A DNA stretch of 64,000 nucleotides from JANXQG01 sp963775975 (lineage in GTDB: Bacteria > Planctomycetota > Planctomycetia > Pirellulales > Thermoguttaceae), in the NCBI GenBank assembly GCA_963775975.1, contig CAVZKX010000002.1, positions 434,001 through 498,000 on the forward strand, read 5' to 3'. Within the stretch, counting starts at the first letter, position 1. Every line of letters starts with the position of its first letter. The notes below the pieces were generated by a model that was not told where the DNA came from, did no database searches, and saw only the letters and a program-made list of their open reading frames with translations. Positions 9,176-16,904 of this stretch are shown here, piece by piece. The position numbers and the translations under genes are program-made.

Positions 9176-11692
9176 ATGCCGACCCTTAATCCACGAACTG
9201 ATAGCCCGATATCGCTGGCCGCGATTTGCATCCTGCTTGCCGCATTGAGCGGCTGCCGACAGCGAGCGGTACAGTCGCAAGCGGTTGCCACGGACACCAC
9301 AAACAGCCGAACTTCTGCGGAAAAGCCCTTTCACGCGCCGACTGTCGCCGCGCCTTCACCGCCCGCTGCCAAGAAGCAATTCGCCGGCTCCAAAACGTGC
9401 TATGACTGCCACACCAAGTTCTACGATCTCTGGGCCACCTCGCGGCATGGCTTGGCCATGCAGGCATACAGCACGGCGTTCGCTAAGAAGGAACTCCGGC
9501 CGCAGAAAGACGATGTGGTCATTGGCAAACAGTCGTTCCGCGCGGAGATTGGCGACAAGCAAGGCTGGGTTCGCCAGCGCGACGGCGACAAAGAAACGCA
9601 CTATCCGATCGCCCACGTGATGGGCGGCAAGAACGCCTACTACTTCCTCACGCAGATGGCCAAGGGCCGCTTGCAGGTTCTGCCCGTGGCTTATGACGTC
9701 AAAAAGAAATCGTGGTACGACACGGCCGCCAGCGGCGTGCGGCACTTTCCCGACCGCCACGACGAGGCCCTGCCGTGGACCGATCGCCTCTTTACGTTCA
9801 ACACGACCTGCTTCGACTGCCACGTGAGCCAACTCGCTACGAACTACGACCTTCCGACCGACACCTATCGCACGACGTGGCGCGAGGCGGGCATCAGTTG
9901 CGAAACGTGCCACGGTCCCGGCGGCGAACATATCCAGGCAATGGAAGCCGGCGTCAAAGGCCATACGTCAAAAGACATCAAAATCATTCGCTCGTTGGAG
10001 TTCGGCCACGCCCAAATGAACGACATGTGTGCCACCTGCCACGCCAAGCTGGTGCCGCTCTCCACCGATTTCGTCGCCGGCGACCGCTTCTACGATCACT
10101 TCGATCTGCTCACGCTGGAACATCCCGACTTCTATCCCGACGGCCGCGACCTGGGGGAGAACTATACCTATACATCCTGGTCGATGAGCCCTTGCCTAAA
10201 GTCGGGAAAACTTGATTGCAGCCACTGTCACACGGGCGCTGGGCGGCCGAAGTTTCCGACCGTACGTCAGGCTTTCCAGCCTGACTCGTCGAGCAGTCAG
10301 GCTGGAAAGCCTGACGTACAAAACGGCAACCAGTCGTGCACGCCGTGTCACGAAACGATCGTGAAGAACTCGGCCGCCCACAGCCATCACAAAGCCGGCG
10401 GCGCGGGCGACTCGTGCATCGCCTGCCACATGCCGATGAGCCAGTTCGCCGCCATGATGCGGACCGACCACTCGATGCGGCCGCCGATGCCCGCGGCGAC
10501 GCTCGCCTTCAAATCGCCCAACGCCTGCAACCAGTGCCACAAGGACCGCGACGCGGCCTGGGCCGATTCGTTCGTCCGCAAATGGTATCCGCGCGATTAC
10601 CAGGCCGAGCCGCTCCGCCGTGCCGCGCTCTCGGACGCCGCGCGGAAGGATCAATGGCTGCGGCTGCCGGAAATGCTGGCGGAAATCGAGAAGCCCAAGT
10701 GCGATGAAGTCTACCGCAACTCGTTCGTGCGGCTGGTCCGCAATTGCGGCGATCCGCGGAAATGGCCCACGCTGATCGCGGCTTTGAAGGACGATTCGCC
10801 GCTAGTACGGGCGAGCGCGGCGAGCGCGTTGGAGGGTTACCTGACCGAGAAGAGCGTGCCGGCACTGCTTCGGGCGGCGGCCGATCCCGTGCGGCTGGTG
10901 CGGATTCGCGCCGCCGCCGCGCTCGCGCCCTTGCCGCCGGAACGAATCGGCGATGCCGACGCCCGGCGATCGCTGCGCCGCGCGACGGGCGAGTTCCAAG
11001 AGGCGATGGCAGCGCGGCCCGACGATTGGGCCTCTTACGCAAACCTCGGCAGCTTCGAAATGGACCGCGGCGATTTCGAGGCCTCGGTGGCAGCTTACGA
11101 AACGGCGCTAAAGCTCGATCCGCACATGGTGGCGCCGATGGTCAGCGCGGCAATGGCCTACGCCAACTTGAAGCAGTTGGACAAGGCCGAGGCATTGCTC
11201 CGCCGTGCGCTGAAAGCCGAGCCGGAAAACGCCGCTGCTAACTTCAATTTTGGTTTGTTGCTGGCGGAAACCGGCCACCTCGACGAGGCGGAAAAGGGAC
11301 TGCGAGCCGCGCTGAAGACCGACCCACAGCTTGCCGCCGCGGCTTACAATCTCGGCGTGATCCTGGGCGAAAAGAAGGACTTCGCCGGCGCGGTGCAGTG
11401 GTGCCGCAAGGCCCACGAACTTCGACCCGACGAACTGAAGTATACACAAAGCCTGGCCATCTACTTACAAGCCAACGGCGACAAGGATGCGGTGATCTCG
11501 CTTGTGAGACAGGCGATCCGCGACAACCCCAATTACCTTGACGGCTACGAACTGCTGGCCGATATGTACGAGCGCGGCGGCCAGGCAAAAGCGGCTGCCG
11601 GCGCGCTTCGCAACGGCCTCAAGCAACCCGGCATCCCGCCCCAAATGCGATCGGAGTGGGAGACCCGTGCGGAGAAACTTGAAGGGCAATAA
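9176..11692 (+). CDS. Octahaem c-type cytochrome lipoprotein with HEAT and TPR repeats
   Basis: The start is placed at ATG 9176, because the frame then gives a lipoprotein signal (ICILLAALSGC) and 838 residues. Eight CxxCH haem sites are visible: CYDCH (about 9400), CFDCH (9810), CETCH (9900), CATCH (10027), CSHCH (10217), CTPCH (10336), CIACH (10416) and CNQCH (10526). The layout resembles cytochrome c554-type multihaem domains. A HEAT-like pair follows (about 10740-10950), then five to six TPRs (about 11010-11640, for example AVAAYETALKLDP-like units). It is probably anchored in the periplasm and takes part in electron transfer, with the repeats as a docking surface. A palindrome sits in frame between haems 5 and 6. 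Its stop is 1 nt from the stop of the convergent gene. Confidence 0.88.
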   Translation: MPTLNPRTDSPISLAAICILLAALSGCRQRAVQSQAVATDTTNSRTSAEKPFHAPTVAAPSPPAAKKQFAGSKTCYDCHTKFYDLWATSRHGLAMQAYSTAFAKKELRPQKDDVVIGKQSFRAEIGDKQGWVRQRDGDKETHYPIAHVMGGKNAYYFLTQMAKGRLQVLPVAYDVKKKSWYDTAASGVRHFPDRHDEALPWTDRLFTFNTTCFDCHVSQLATNYDLPTDTYRTTWREAGISCETCHGPGGEHIQAMEAGVKGHTSKDIKIIRSLEFGHAQMNDMCATCHAKLVPLSTDFVAGDRFYDHFDLLTLEHPDFYPDGRDLGENYTYTSWSMSPCLKSGKLDCSHCHTGAGRPKFPTVRQAFQPDSSSSQAGKPDVQNGNQSCTPCHETIVKNSAAHSHHKAGGAGDSCIACHMPMSQFAAMMRTDHSMRPPMPAATLAFKSPNACNQCHKDRDAAWADSFVRKWYPRDYQAEPLRRAALSDAARKDQWLRLPEMLAEIEKPKCDEVYRNSFVRLVRNCGDPRKWPTLIAALKDDSPLVRASAASALEGYLTEKSVPALLRAAADPVRLVRIRAAAALAPLPPERIGDADARRSLRRATGEFQEAMAARPDDWASYANLGSFEMDRGDFEASVAAYETALKLDPHMVAPMVSAAMAYANLKQLDKAEALLRRALKAEPENAAANFNFGLLLAETGHLDEAEKGLRAALKTDPQLAAAAYNLGVILGEKKDFAGAVQWCRKAHELRPDELKYTQSLAIYLQANGDKDAVISLVRQAIRDNPNYLDGYELLADMYERGGQAKAAAGALRNGLKQPGIPPQMRSEWETRAEKLEGQ
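10262..10319. repeat. Perfect palindrome (REP-B) inserted in frame in the cytochrome gene
   Basis: Arms 10262-10286 and 10295-10319 are perfect 25-nt inverted copies of one another around an 8-nt loop (10287-10294). The core is TCAGGCTTTCCAGCCTGA. The insert is translated as TVRQAFQPDSSSSQAGKPDV, a low-information peptide unlike the surrounding haem domain, and the frame stays open. It lies between the CSHCH and CTPCH sites. Confidence 0.85.
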
Positions 11693-11693
11693 G

Positions 11694-12428
11694 CTAAAAG
11701 TGCTCGGCGTCGTCCGTCCCGATCAGCTCGGTGATGCGCTTGACGACGATGTCCTTGCGGTCTTTCTCCCGCTGATCGATCCGCTCGCGCAACTGCTTCA
11801 CTTGCTGTTCGAGCCGCTTCACTTCCAGCGACCGCAATTGCTGACGGACAGCGAAATGTTTGTCCACAATCTCGGTGAGCTTCGCCTTGATCTTGGCCTG
11901 CTCGTCCTTGTCGGCCCGCCGGTATTGCTCGGCCTGGTCGCGGGTTTGCCGTTCCAGGTCGCGGTCATCCTGCATGGCCTTGTACAACTCCGGGTCGCGG
12001 GTCTTCAGCGACTCGAAATCCAGAGGCGGCCCGAAGCGGCCCGGCGGTTGACCGCCAGCACCATCGGGACCACGTCCATCCGGACCACGCCCATCCAGGC
12101 CGCGCGGCGGGCCGTTCTCACCCGGACGACCTGGCCCGAAACCTTCCGGCGGCCCGCGGCGGTCACCTTGCTCGCCGCGTGGTGGGCCGCCGCGGCGCGG
12201 ATCATCATCCATCGGACCGGGAGGCCCTTGTTCATCGCCGCGTTGCAACCGGGGCCGGCGCGGGCCGTCCGCGCCGCGCTGGCCTGGCGGACCGCCCGGC
12301 ACAGGACCCTTGTCCCAGCCACTGCCCGAATTGCGCGGCTGGGAATCCTGCGACATGGCAGATGAGGCGATTAATCCCACCAGGGCAAGGCCGCCACAAA
12401 ACACCAGAGAAAACTTCAGGCTAGACAT
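11694..12428 (-). CDS. Secreted Gly/Pro/Arg-rich protein with C-terminal coiled coil
   Basis: The 244-residue product has a signal peptide (FSLVFCGGLALVGLIASSAM, cut near residue 26). A disordered region of about 100 residues rich in Gly, Pro, Arg and Asp follows, then a highly charged helical region (residues about 135-240) rich in Lys, Arg, Glu and Gln that should form a coiled coil. The ribosome site GAGGAG lies 9 nt before ATG 12428. It is the last gene of the sigma/anti-sigma/GPR operon. The helical part could resemble periplasmic stress sensors of the Spy/ZraP kind in size and charge, but I cannot see a diagnostic motif. Function unknown. Confidence 0.75.
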   Translation of the reverse strand: MSSLKFSLVFCGGLALVGLIASSAMSQDSQPRNSGSGWDKGPVPGGPPGQRGADGPRRPRLQRGDEQGPPGPMDDDPRRGGPPRGEQGDRRGPPEGFGPGRPGENGPPRGLDGRGPDGRGPDGAGGQPPGRFGPPLDFESLKTRDPELYKAMQDDRDLERQTRDQAEQYRRADKDEQAKIKAKLTEIVDKHFAVRQQLRSLEVKRLEQQVKQLRERIDQREKDRKDIVVKRITELIGTDDAEHF

Positions 12429-12557
12429 TGCTTCAACTCCTCTTAATACTCGAAATGGCCGGGAAGAGAAACAAGCCGCCGCAACTAGGCGATTGTTTCA
12501 TTTCCCGGCCGCAGCCATATTAGGAATTTACGCCAAACAACTCCCGGTCGCAAGTCA

Positions 12558-13700
12558 TCAAACCAAAACGGGGACGTTGACTAGGCTGGTTTCTTCGCGA
12601 CTCGGAGGGCCTTGGTCCTCATCGTCGGCTTGCGGCGGACCTCGGCGTCCTTGCGGACGACCACCGCTGGGTCCATCGCGCATCTCCGGCGGGCCCGGAG
12701 GACCAAATTCACCGCCTTGTGGACCTCGCATACGGCGCGGGCCACGCTGTGGGCCGTCTTTTCCTTGAGGACGTTCGCCCTGGACTCCGCCACGCATCTC
12801 AGGCCGATTCGGAGGACCGAAATCGCTGCCATTATCACCACCTTGCGGGCCACGGATGCCACGCTGGCGACCTTGCGACCGATCATAGCCTGGAGCATCG
12901 CGCATCTCAGATCGACCAAGAGGGCCGAACTCGCCGCGATCTTCGTCATTTTGCGGGCCGCGAAAACCACGCTGGCCGCCTTGCGGACCACGGCGGCCTT
13001 GCGGGCGATCGCCGTCAGGACCATCGCGCAATTCCGGCCGACCCGGAGGCCCAAAATCGCCACGCAGTTCGCCACCGCGCGGGCCCTGCATCCTCTCGCG
13101 GCCGCCTTGCGGACTTCGGCGTCCTTGTGGACGATCGCCATCCGGACCACCGCGCATTTCCGGCGGACCAGAAGGGCCGAATTCGCCGCGAATGCCACCG
13201 CCGCCAGGGCCGCGCATTCCACGCGGGCCGCCTTGCGGTCCACGGCGTCCTTCCGGTCGCTCGCCGCGCGGGCCATCCCCCATCTCCGGCGGGCCGGGAG
13301 GTCCGAAATCGCCTCGCATATCACTGCCGCCTGGACCGCGCATTCCACGCGGGCCACCCTGCGGACCGCGGCGGCCTTGCGGGCGATCGCCTTCCGGACC
13401 ACCGCGCATTTCCGGCGGACCGGGAGGGCCAAACTCTTCGCCGCGCGGCGGTCGAGCCCTACGCACGCCGCCAAAGGGCCGCTCAGGACCCATCTGTTCA
13501 GGCCCCATCCGGCCCGGCCTCATACGCTCCGGCCCCATCCGACCAGGTCCTGGCCCCATTGGGCCGCCTCGGTCCCAGTCATCATCCCATCCGCGGTCGC
13601 CGCCCGGCGGCGGGCCGCCTTGGGCCAGCGCCGAGCCGCCGCCGCACATCGCCAGCAGAACGCCGGCCGCAAGCGCCAAAGAAATCCTCGATATAGACAT
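12558..13700 (-). CDS. Secreted collagen-like Gly-Pro-Arg tandem-repeat protein
   Basis: After a signal peptide (MSISRISLALAAGVLLAMCG ... ALAQ) the 380-residue protein is almost entirely Gly, Pro, Arg, Gln, Glu and Asp. From about residue 90 it holds seven tandem units that start with FGPPGPPEMR or a variant and contain GDRPQGRRGPQGG. The first four units are exactly 42 residues (126 bp); units 5 and 6 are shortened to 36 and 38, and unit 7 runs into the C-terminus. Glycine often falls every third residue, so the units are collagen-like but interrupted. AGGAG lies 8 nt before the ATG. The protein is probably extracellular or periplasmic and disordered, or forms short triple-helical stretches. 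No enzyme domain is seen. Confidence 0.8.
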   Translation of the reverse strand: MSISRISLALAAGVLLAMCGGGSALAQGGPPPGGDRGWDDDWDRGGPMGPGPGRMGPERMRPGRMGPEQMGPERPFGGVRRARPPRGEEFGPPGPPEMRGGPEGDRPQGRRGPQGGPRGMRGPGGSDMRGDFGPPGPPEMGDGPRGERPEGRRGPQGGPRGMRGPGGGGIRGEFGPSGPPEMRGGPDGDRPQGRRSPQGGRERMQGPRGGELRGDFGPPGRPELRDGPDGDRPQGRRGPQGGQRGFRGPQNDEDRGEFGPLGRSEMRDAPGYDRSQGRQRGIRGPQGGDNGSDFGPPNRPEMRGGVQGERPQGKDGPQRGPRRMRGPQGGEFGPPGPPEMRDGPSGGRPQGRRGPPQADDEDQGPPSREETSLVNVPVLV

Positions 13701-13740
13701 TATTTCAACTCCTGTTAATTAAAGCAGAGGAAAGGAACAG

Positions 13741-13846
13741 TAGGTCCTTTCTGCCGGAAAGGACAAATTCGGTTTCCTTCGCAACAAGTCATTGCAACTT
13801 TGCGCTGACATGAGCCGCATTAGCCCCTCTCGGCAAGAGGGGCCTA
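13741..13846. repeat. REPIN-like pair of TAG-TGCCG hairpins (REP-A copies 1 and 2)
   Basis: Copy 1 on the plus strand: TAG 13741-13743, stem 13744-13751/13757-13764, loop TGCCG. Copy 2 on the minus strand: TAG 13846-13844, stem 13843-13836/13830-13823, loop TGCCG. The stems differ (GTCCTTTC against GCCCCTCT) but each pairs perfectly. The two copies face one another across 58 nt. The TAG of copy 2 is the stop codon of the anti-sigma-like gene. Copy 1 does not follow a recognisable plus-strand gene. The element separates the anti-sigma gene from the GPR gene and could terminate or attenuate transcription. Confidence 0.85.
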
Positions 13847-14467
13847 CAAGGCATCGCTGGACAGGCCGGCCGAGACCTCGTCGATGCGGTACTGCACCAT
13901 ATCGGCGTCGTCGACGCGGTGCTGCCAGGTCTGCCGGACCGAGTCAATCTCCCGCGATACGGCCGTGATCTGCGTGTCGATCGCATCGTCCCAGACGGAA
14001 TTCTCGGCGGCCTTCGTGCTCGCGATGCTTGGCGCGGGCACGGTCGGTGTAATTGGCCGCGGCTGAATCTGCTGGACCGTCTGGGGTTGATCCGTTGTCG
14101 TTTCCTTTTTAACAACCGCCGGGCCGCGGTTGCCGTTCGGCTGGCCGCCGCGGCTTAGCCACCATCCGACGCCTAAGGCGACGCATAGCGCCGCGGCTGC
14201 CGCCGCGAATACCGCGACATGCCGGCTACGTTTTGTGGCCGGTTTCCTGAGCGGCTCGCTTTGCTGAATGCCCTTTGGATTCCAGCTTCCGCTCTGTGCT
14301 TTGTCGGCCGCTTCCAGTAGGCGGCCGAACGCCAGCCATGCCTCGCGCAGCCCAGCCGCCTCAGGTTCGCTACGCGAAACGTCACGATGACGATCGGAGG
14401 TGATCTCTTCCAACATCCGCTCGAGGCGCTCTGCTTCCCAGCGTTCCTTATCCGGTATGTCGTTCAT
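13844..14467 (-). CDS. Anti-sigma-factor-like single-pass membrane protein
   Basis: The 207-residue protein has a charged cytoplasmic N-terminus of about 80 residues (MNDIPDKERWEAERLERMLE). One membrane helix follows (about 84-104, VAVFAAAAAALCVALGVGWW), then a Pro/Thr/Gln-rich linker and a short helical extracytoplasmic end. It starts 16 nt after the stop of the ECF sigma gene on the same strand. Size, topology and position fit an anti-sigma factor that holds the sigma factor at the membrane. No zinc-binding H-x3-C-x2-C signature is present. Its TAG stop codon is the first triplet of a REP-A hairpin. Confidence 0.65.
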   Translation of the reverse strand: MNDIPDKERWEAERLERMLEEITSDRHRDVSRSEPEAAGLREAWLAFGRLLEAADKAQSGSWNPKGIQQSEPLRKPATKRSRHVAVFAAAAAALCVALGVGWWLSRGGQPNGNRGPAVVKKETTTDQPQTVQQIQPRPITPTVPAPSIASTKAAENSVWDDAIDTQITAVSREIDSVRQTWQHRVDDADMVQYRIDEVSAGLSSDAL

Positions 14468-14483
14468 GATTACGTCTCCGCGG

Positions 14484-15008
14484 TTACGTCTCCACGAGCA
14501 GCTTTCGCAAGCTCTCCAGCCCTCGGCGGCAATGGCTCAAGGCGGTGTTAAGCGGCGTCTTCAGCGTCTCGGCAATCTCTTGAAACTCCATCTGGCCGTA
14601 ATACCGCAGCAGCAACACCCGCTGCTGCATCGGGGCCAGGCGGTCAAGAGCGGCGTGCAGCAGGCGGACTTGCTCGTTTTGCTCGGCCGCGTGCGACGGG
14701 TCCAGCCCGGCACTTGCCGGTTCACAGGCCTTCCAAGTTTCGTCTTCAAGGTTCGTTTGCGGTTCGTTCTTTCTTCCGCGGTCCACGACCAGGCGGTTGG
14801 CTATTTGCAGCAAATACGCGCGAGTCTTTCCCTGCTCGGCATAGCGCTCGCGCCCCTGCCACGCGCGGCAAAAGACCTCTTGGCAAAGGTCGTCGGCCAC
14901 GTCGGCACGCCGCACCAGCGCCAGGAGGAAGCCGCGCACGGCCTTCCCGTGGTCGCGGACCCACTCTTCAAAGCGCTCTTGATACCCTATATGGGGGTCT
15001 GCGGCCAT
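14484..15008 (-). CDS. ECF-type RNA polymerase sigma factor
   Basis: With start at ATG 15008 (GGAG 9 nt upstream) the product has 174 residues. Region 2 is visible as VRGFLLALVRRADVADDLCQ followed by EVFCRAWQGRERY and AYLLQIANRLVVD. Region 4 is visible as LDRLAPMQQRVLLLRYYGQ, EIAETLKTPLNTALSHCRRG. The upstream in-frame extension to 15179 lacks family similarity. It leads a same-strand operon with an anti-sigma-like protein and two Gly-Pro-Arg-rich secreted proteins, which makes those exported proteins its likely targets or sensors. The subgroup, which in planctomycetes is diverse, cannot be assigned by eye. Confidence 0.88.
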   Translation of the reverse strand: MAADPHIGYQERFEEWVRDHGKAVRGFLLALVRRADVADDLCQEVFCRAWQGRERYAEQGKTRAYLLQIANRLVVDRGRKNEPQTNLEDETWKACEPASAGLDPSHAAEQNEQVRLLHAALDRLAPMQQRVLLLRYYGQMEFQEIAETLKTPLNTALSHCRRGLESLRKLLVET

Positions 15009-15107
15009 CAATATGAACTCCAGCCGCAGGCGAGCCGCCATTTTTATCGCGGCGGTGCGGGGTTCCACCATTGTAAACGAGCATTGCGGCCGTTTATTGC
15101 AAGAATA

Positions 15108-15137
15108 TTGACATAGCTGGAAGTTTTTGCGTAGGAT
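15108..15137 (+). promoter_or_regulatory. Putative sigma-70-type promoter toward RAYT
   Basis: TTGACA (15108-15113), an 18-nt spacer and TAGGAT (15132-15137) point toward the RAYT gene. The 17-bp palindrome that follows would fall in the transcript leader. It rests on motif match only. Confidence 0.35.
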
Positions 15138-15153
15138 TGAGTCGCTGCAAGCA

Positions 15154-15237
15154 TCGCGAAACCGCAAGCGGCAGATCAAGCCAGTTGAGTGGTAAAAACT
15201 TGCTCAGTGCACCGACTCGACGCTTGCGGTTTCGCGA
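15154..15237. repeat. Perfect 17-bp inverted repeat upstream of RAYT (REPIN-like)
   Basis: TCGCGAAACCGCAAGCG (15154-15170) recurs as its exact reverse complement at 15221-15237, around a 50-nt spacer. It ends 18 nt before the first codon of a RAYT-type transposase. RAYT proteins are known to act on REP palindromes that usually flank their gene, so this is the expected substrate-like element. Confidence 0.8.
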
Positions 15238-15255
15238 CACACCAGGAGTTCCGAC

Positions 15256-15863
15256 ATAGTCGCCGGCTATCATCTCGTCTGGACCGTTTACGGCTACTGG
15301 CTTCCTAACGATCCGCGCGGCAGCATGTCGAGCGAAATCCGCAATCCGCTCTTCGCGGAACTCGGCGATAGTCACTTCGGACGGAAGAAAATCCAGCCGG
15401 CCGCGGCGTGCTCCGCGAGTTCCACGACGCGGCGCGGCAAATGCTAAAGCATGAAGTGCTCAGATTCTCCGCCGCCGAAGTGCAAGCGATCGGAAAGTCT
15501 TTCGCCGAAGTCATCGGCAAACGAAGCTACACCTGCTATGCCTGTGCGATCATTCCGGATCACATCCATATTCTGATCCGCAAACATCGCGACATGGCCG
15601 AAACGATGATCGAATGTTTGCAAGAGAAAAGCCGCGAGAGCGTCCTTCGTCTCGGCGGCCGCTCTGCCGACCATCCAGTCTGGGGCGGGCCCGGCTGGAA
15701 AGTCTACTTGGAGACCCGAGACGACATCGCGCGAACCGTCTGCTACATAGAGAACAATCCGCGCAAAGACGGATTGGCACCGCAACTATGGCCGTTTGTC
15801 AGGAAGTACGATGGCTGGCTGCCGGGGCAGGTCCGCGTCGTGAGGAGGGGAAGTTCACGATAA
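15256..15863 (+). pseudogene. REP-associated tyrosine transposase (RAYT, Y1_Tnp family), broken
   Basis: The first frame (15256 to about 15400) encodes AGYHLVWTVYGYWLPNDPRG and HFGRKKIQP. The second frame (about 15402-15863) encodes LREFHDAARQMLKHEVLRFS, YTCYACAIIPDHIHILIRKH with the H-x-H (HIH) metal motif of the Y1 transposase fold, and the conserved end IENNPRKDGLAPQLWPFVRK. One missing base near 15400 separates them. AGGAG (15244-15248) is followed 7 nt later by ATA where an ATG is expected, so the start codon may also be damaged. The family makes single-strand cuts at REP hairpins. The flanking palindrome fits. Decay or base-call error cannot be told apart here. Confidence 0.78.
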
Positions 15864-15924
15864 AAATCAATCTCGCGCATTTCCCGACTGATCCACGCGA
15901 CAGTACGACTCGCAGGACTCGCGA

Positions 15925-16347
15925 TTATGCGGAAATCTTCCGTACGTCTCCCGGCAGCGCACGGAGAACCAGTGGATTGGTCTTGAGCAATTCGCACTTG
16001 TGCGGAATTCCATCGTCAGGCGCGTACCAAGCGTATTCCGCTTTGGTTATATCCATCGTTGTCGGCACACCGGTCAAAGTGAATTTCCCGTGGCTATCCG
16101 ATTTGCCATACCCGTAGCTCCGATTTGCGTCCCTCACATAGACTTCTACATTCGAAACGGGCCGATCGCGCTCGTCGGCCAGACGGCCCTCAATACGCTT
16201 GGCCGGAACGAGTTCTGCCGGTGGCAAGTCGAACGCCCCGGCACCCTTCGGAACTTCAATCTCGCGATTCCAAGGGCTACCAAATTGCACGTATTCTTGG
16301 ATTGGTACACCGACAAGTCGTGGGGCTTCACGAAAACGTTCAACCAA
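15925..16347 (-). pseudogene. Fragment of protein with carboxypeptidase-regulatory-like domain
   Basis: The 140-residue ORF holds one complete beta-sandwich unit: RIEGRLADERDRPVSNVEVY, SDSHGKFTLTGVPTT and VLRALPGD near the end. This is the carboxypeptidase-regulatory-like (CarboxypepD_reg) pattern found in repeats of large planctomycete exported proteins. There is no signal peptide or good start; the frame stays open a little further upstream without a recognisable N-terminus. It probably is the 3' remnant of a larger gene. It lies tail-to-tail with the broken RAYT, which suggests a rearranged spot. Confidence 0.5.
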
Positions 16348-16567
16348 TTGCTGAAAAACGGCTAGATGTTTTCCACGAGGCCGACGAATAGGCGTGAGTT
16401 CGCGCCCGCCACACGGGCCTGTTTTGATAAGTCCACTGCCGATCTTGTCCTAGCAGGTCGTATCAACTCGCGGTAGAATAGAGGGTCGTAGTGGCCAAAC
16501 ACTTGCGCCACCGCCGCAGGGGCGGTGGAAGATTTGCAGGTTGCGAACCTATCCATCTGCCGCGCCC

Positions 16568-16891
16568 ATGTCCGACACCCCGACCGACTCGGTTTCCCTT
16601 GCCGATTTCCAGCAACTCATCCGCCGCATGTACCATGAAAAGGACGTCGCCCGCGGCGTGGAGGGCACGTTCATGTGGCTCATGGAAGAGATCGGCGAAT
16701 TGGCCACGGCCCTGCGCAGTGGTTCGCACGAGGAACGTCTGGGCGAGTTCGCCGACGTGCTCGCCTGGCTGACGACGATCGCCAACGTCGCGGGCGTCGA
16801 TCTCACCCAGGCCGTGCTGCAAAAGTACGGCGCCGGCTGCCCAGGCTGCGGGCGGTTCGTGTGCAGTTGCCCGGACGCGGGAAAGCCGTGA
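16568..16891 (+). CDS. MazG-like nucleotide pyrophosphohydrolase
   Basis: With start at ATG 16568 the 107-residue product reads SLADFQQLIRRMYHEKD, FMWLMEEIGELATALRSG and EFADVLAWLTTIANVAGVDL. The E-x2-E and E-x2-D residues that bind magnesium in the all-alpha NTP pyrophosphatase fold are present. Such enzymes hydrolyse NTPs or dNTPs to monophosphates for pool cleaning. A C-terminal CPGCGRFVCSC cluster of four cysteines is added and could bind zinc. The next gene starts 13 nt further, and its ribosome site overlaps this stop codon. Confidence 0.88.
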   Translation: MSDTPTDSVSLADFQQLIRRMYHEKDVARGVEGTFMWLMEEIGELATALRSGSHEERLGEFADVLAWLTTIANVAGVDLTQAVLQKYGAGCPGCGRFVCSCPDAGKP

Positions 16892-16904
16892 GGAGCAAAC
16901 GCAC

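Noticed and set aside
12558..13700. CRISPR-like interpretation of the 126-bp periodicity
   Set aside because: The units are contiguous, coding and imperfect, with no unique spacers.
12612..13718. Plus-strand ORFs opposite the Gly-Pro-Arg repeat gene (368 and 325 codons)
   Set aside because: They only mirror the tandem repeat. The minus frame has a signal peptide, ribosome site and operon context.
15061..15066. GGAACC on the minus strand upstream of the ECF sigma gene as an ECF-type -35 box
   Set aside because: The -35-like hexamer is present, but no convincing -10 motif follows at the right distance, so autoregulation could not be supported.
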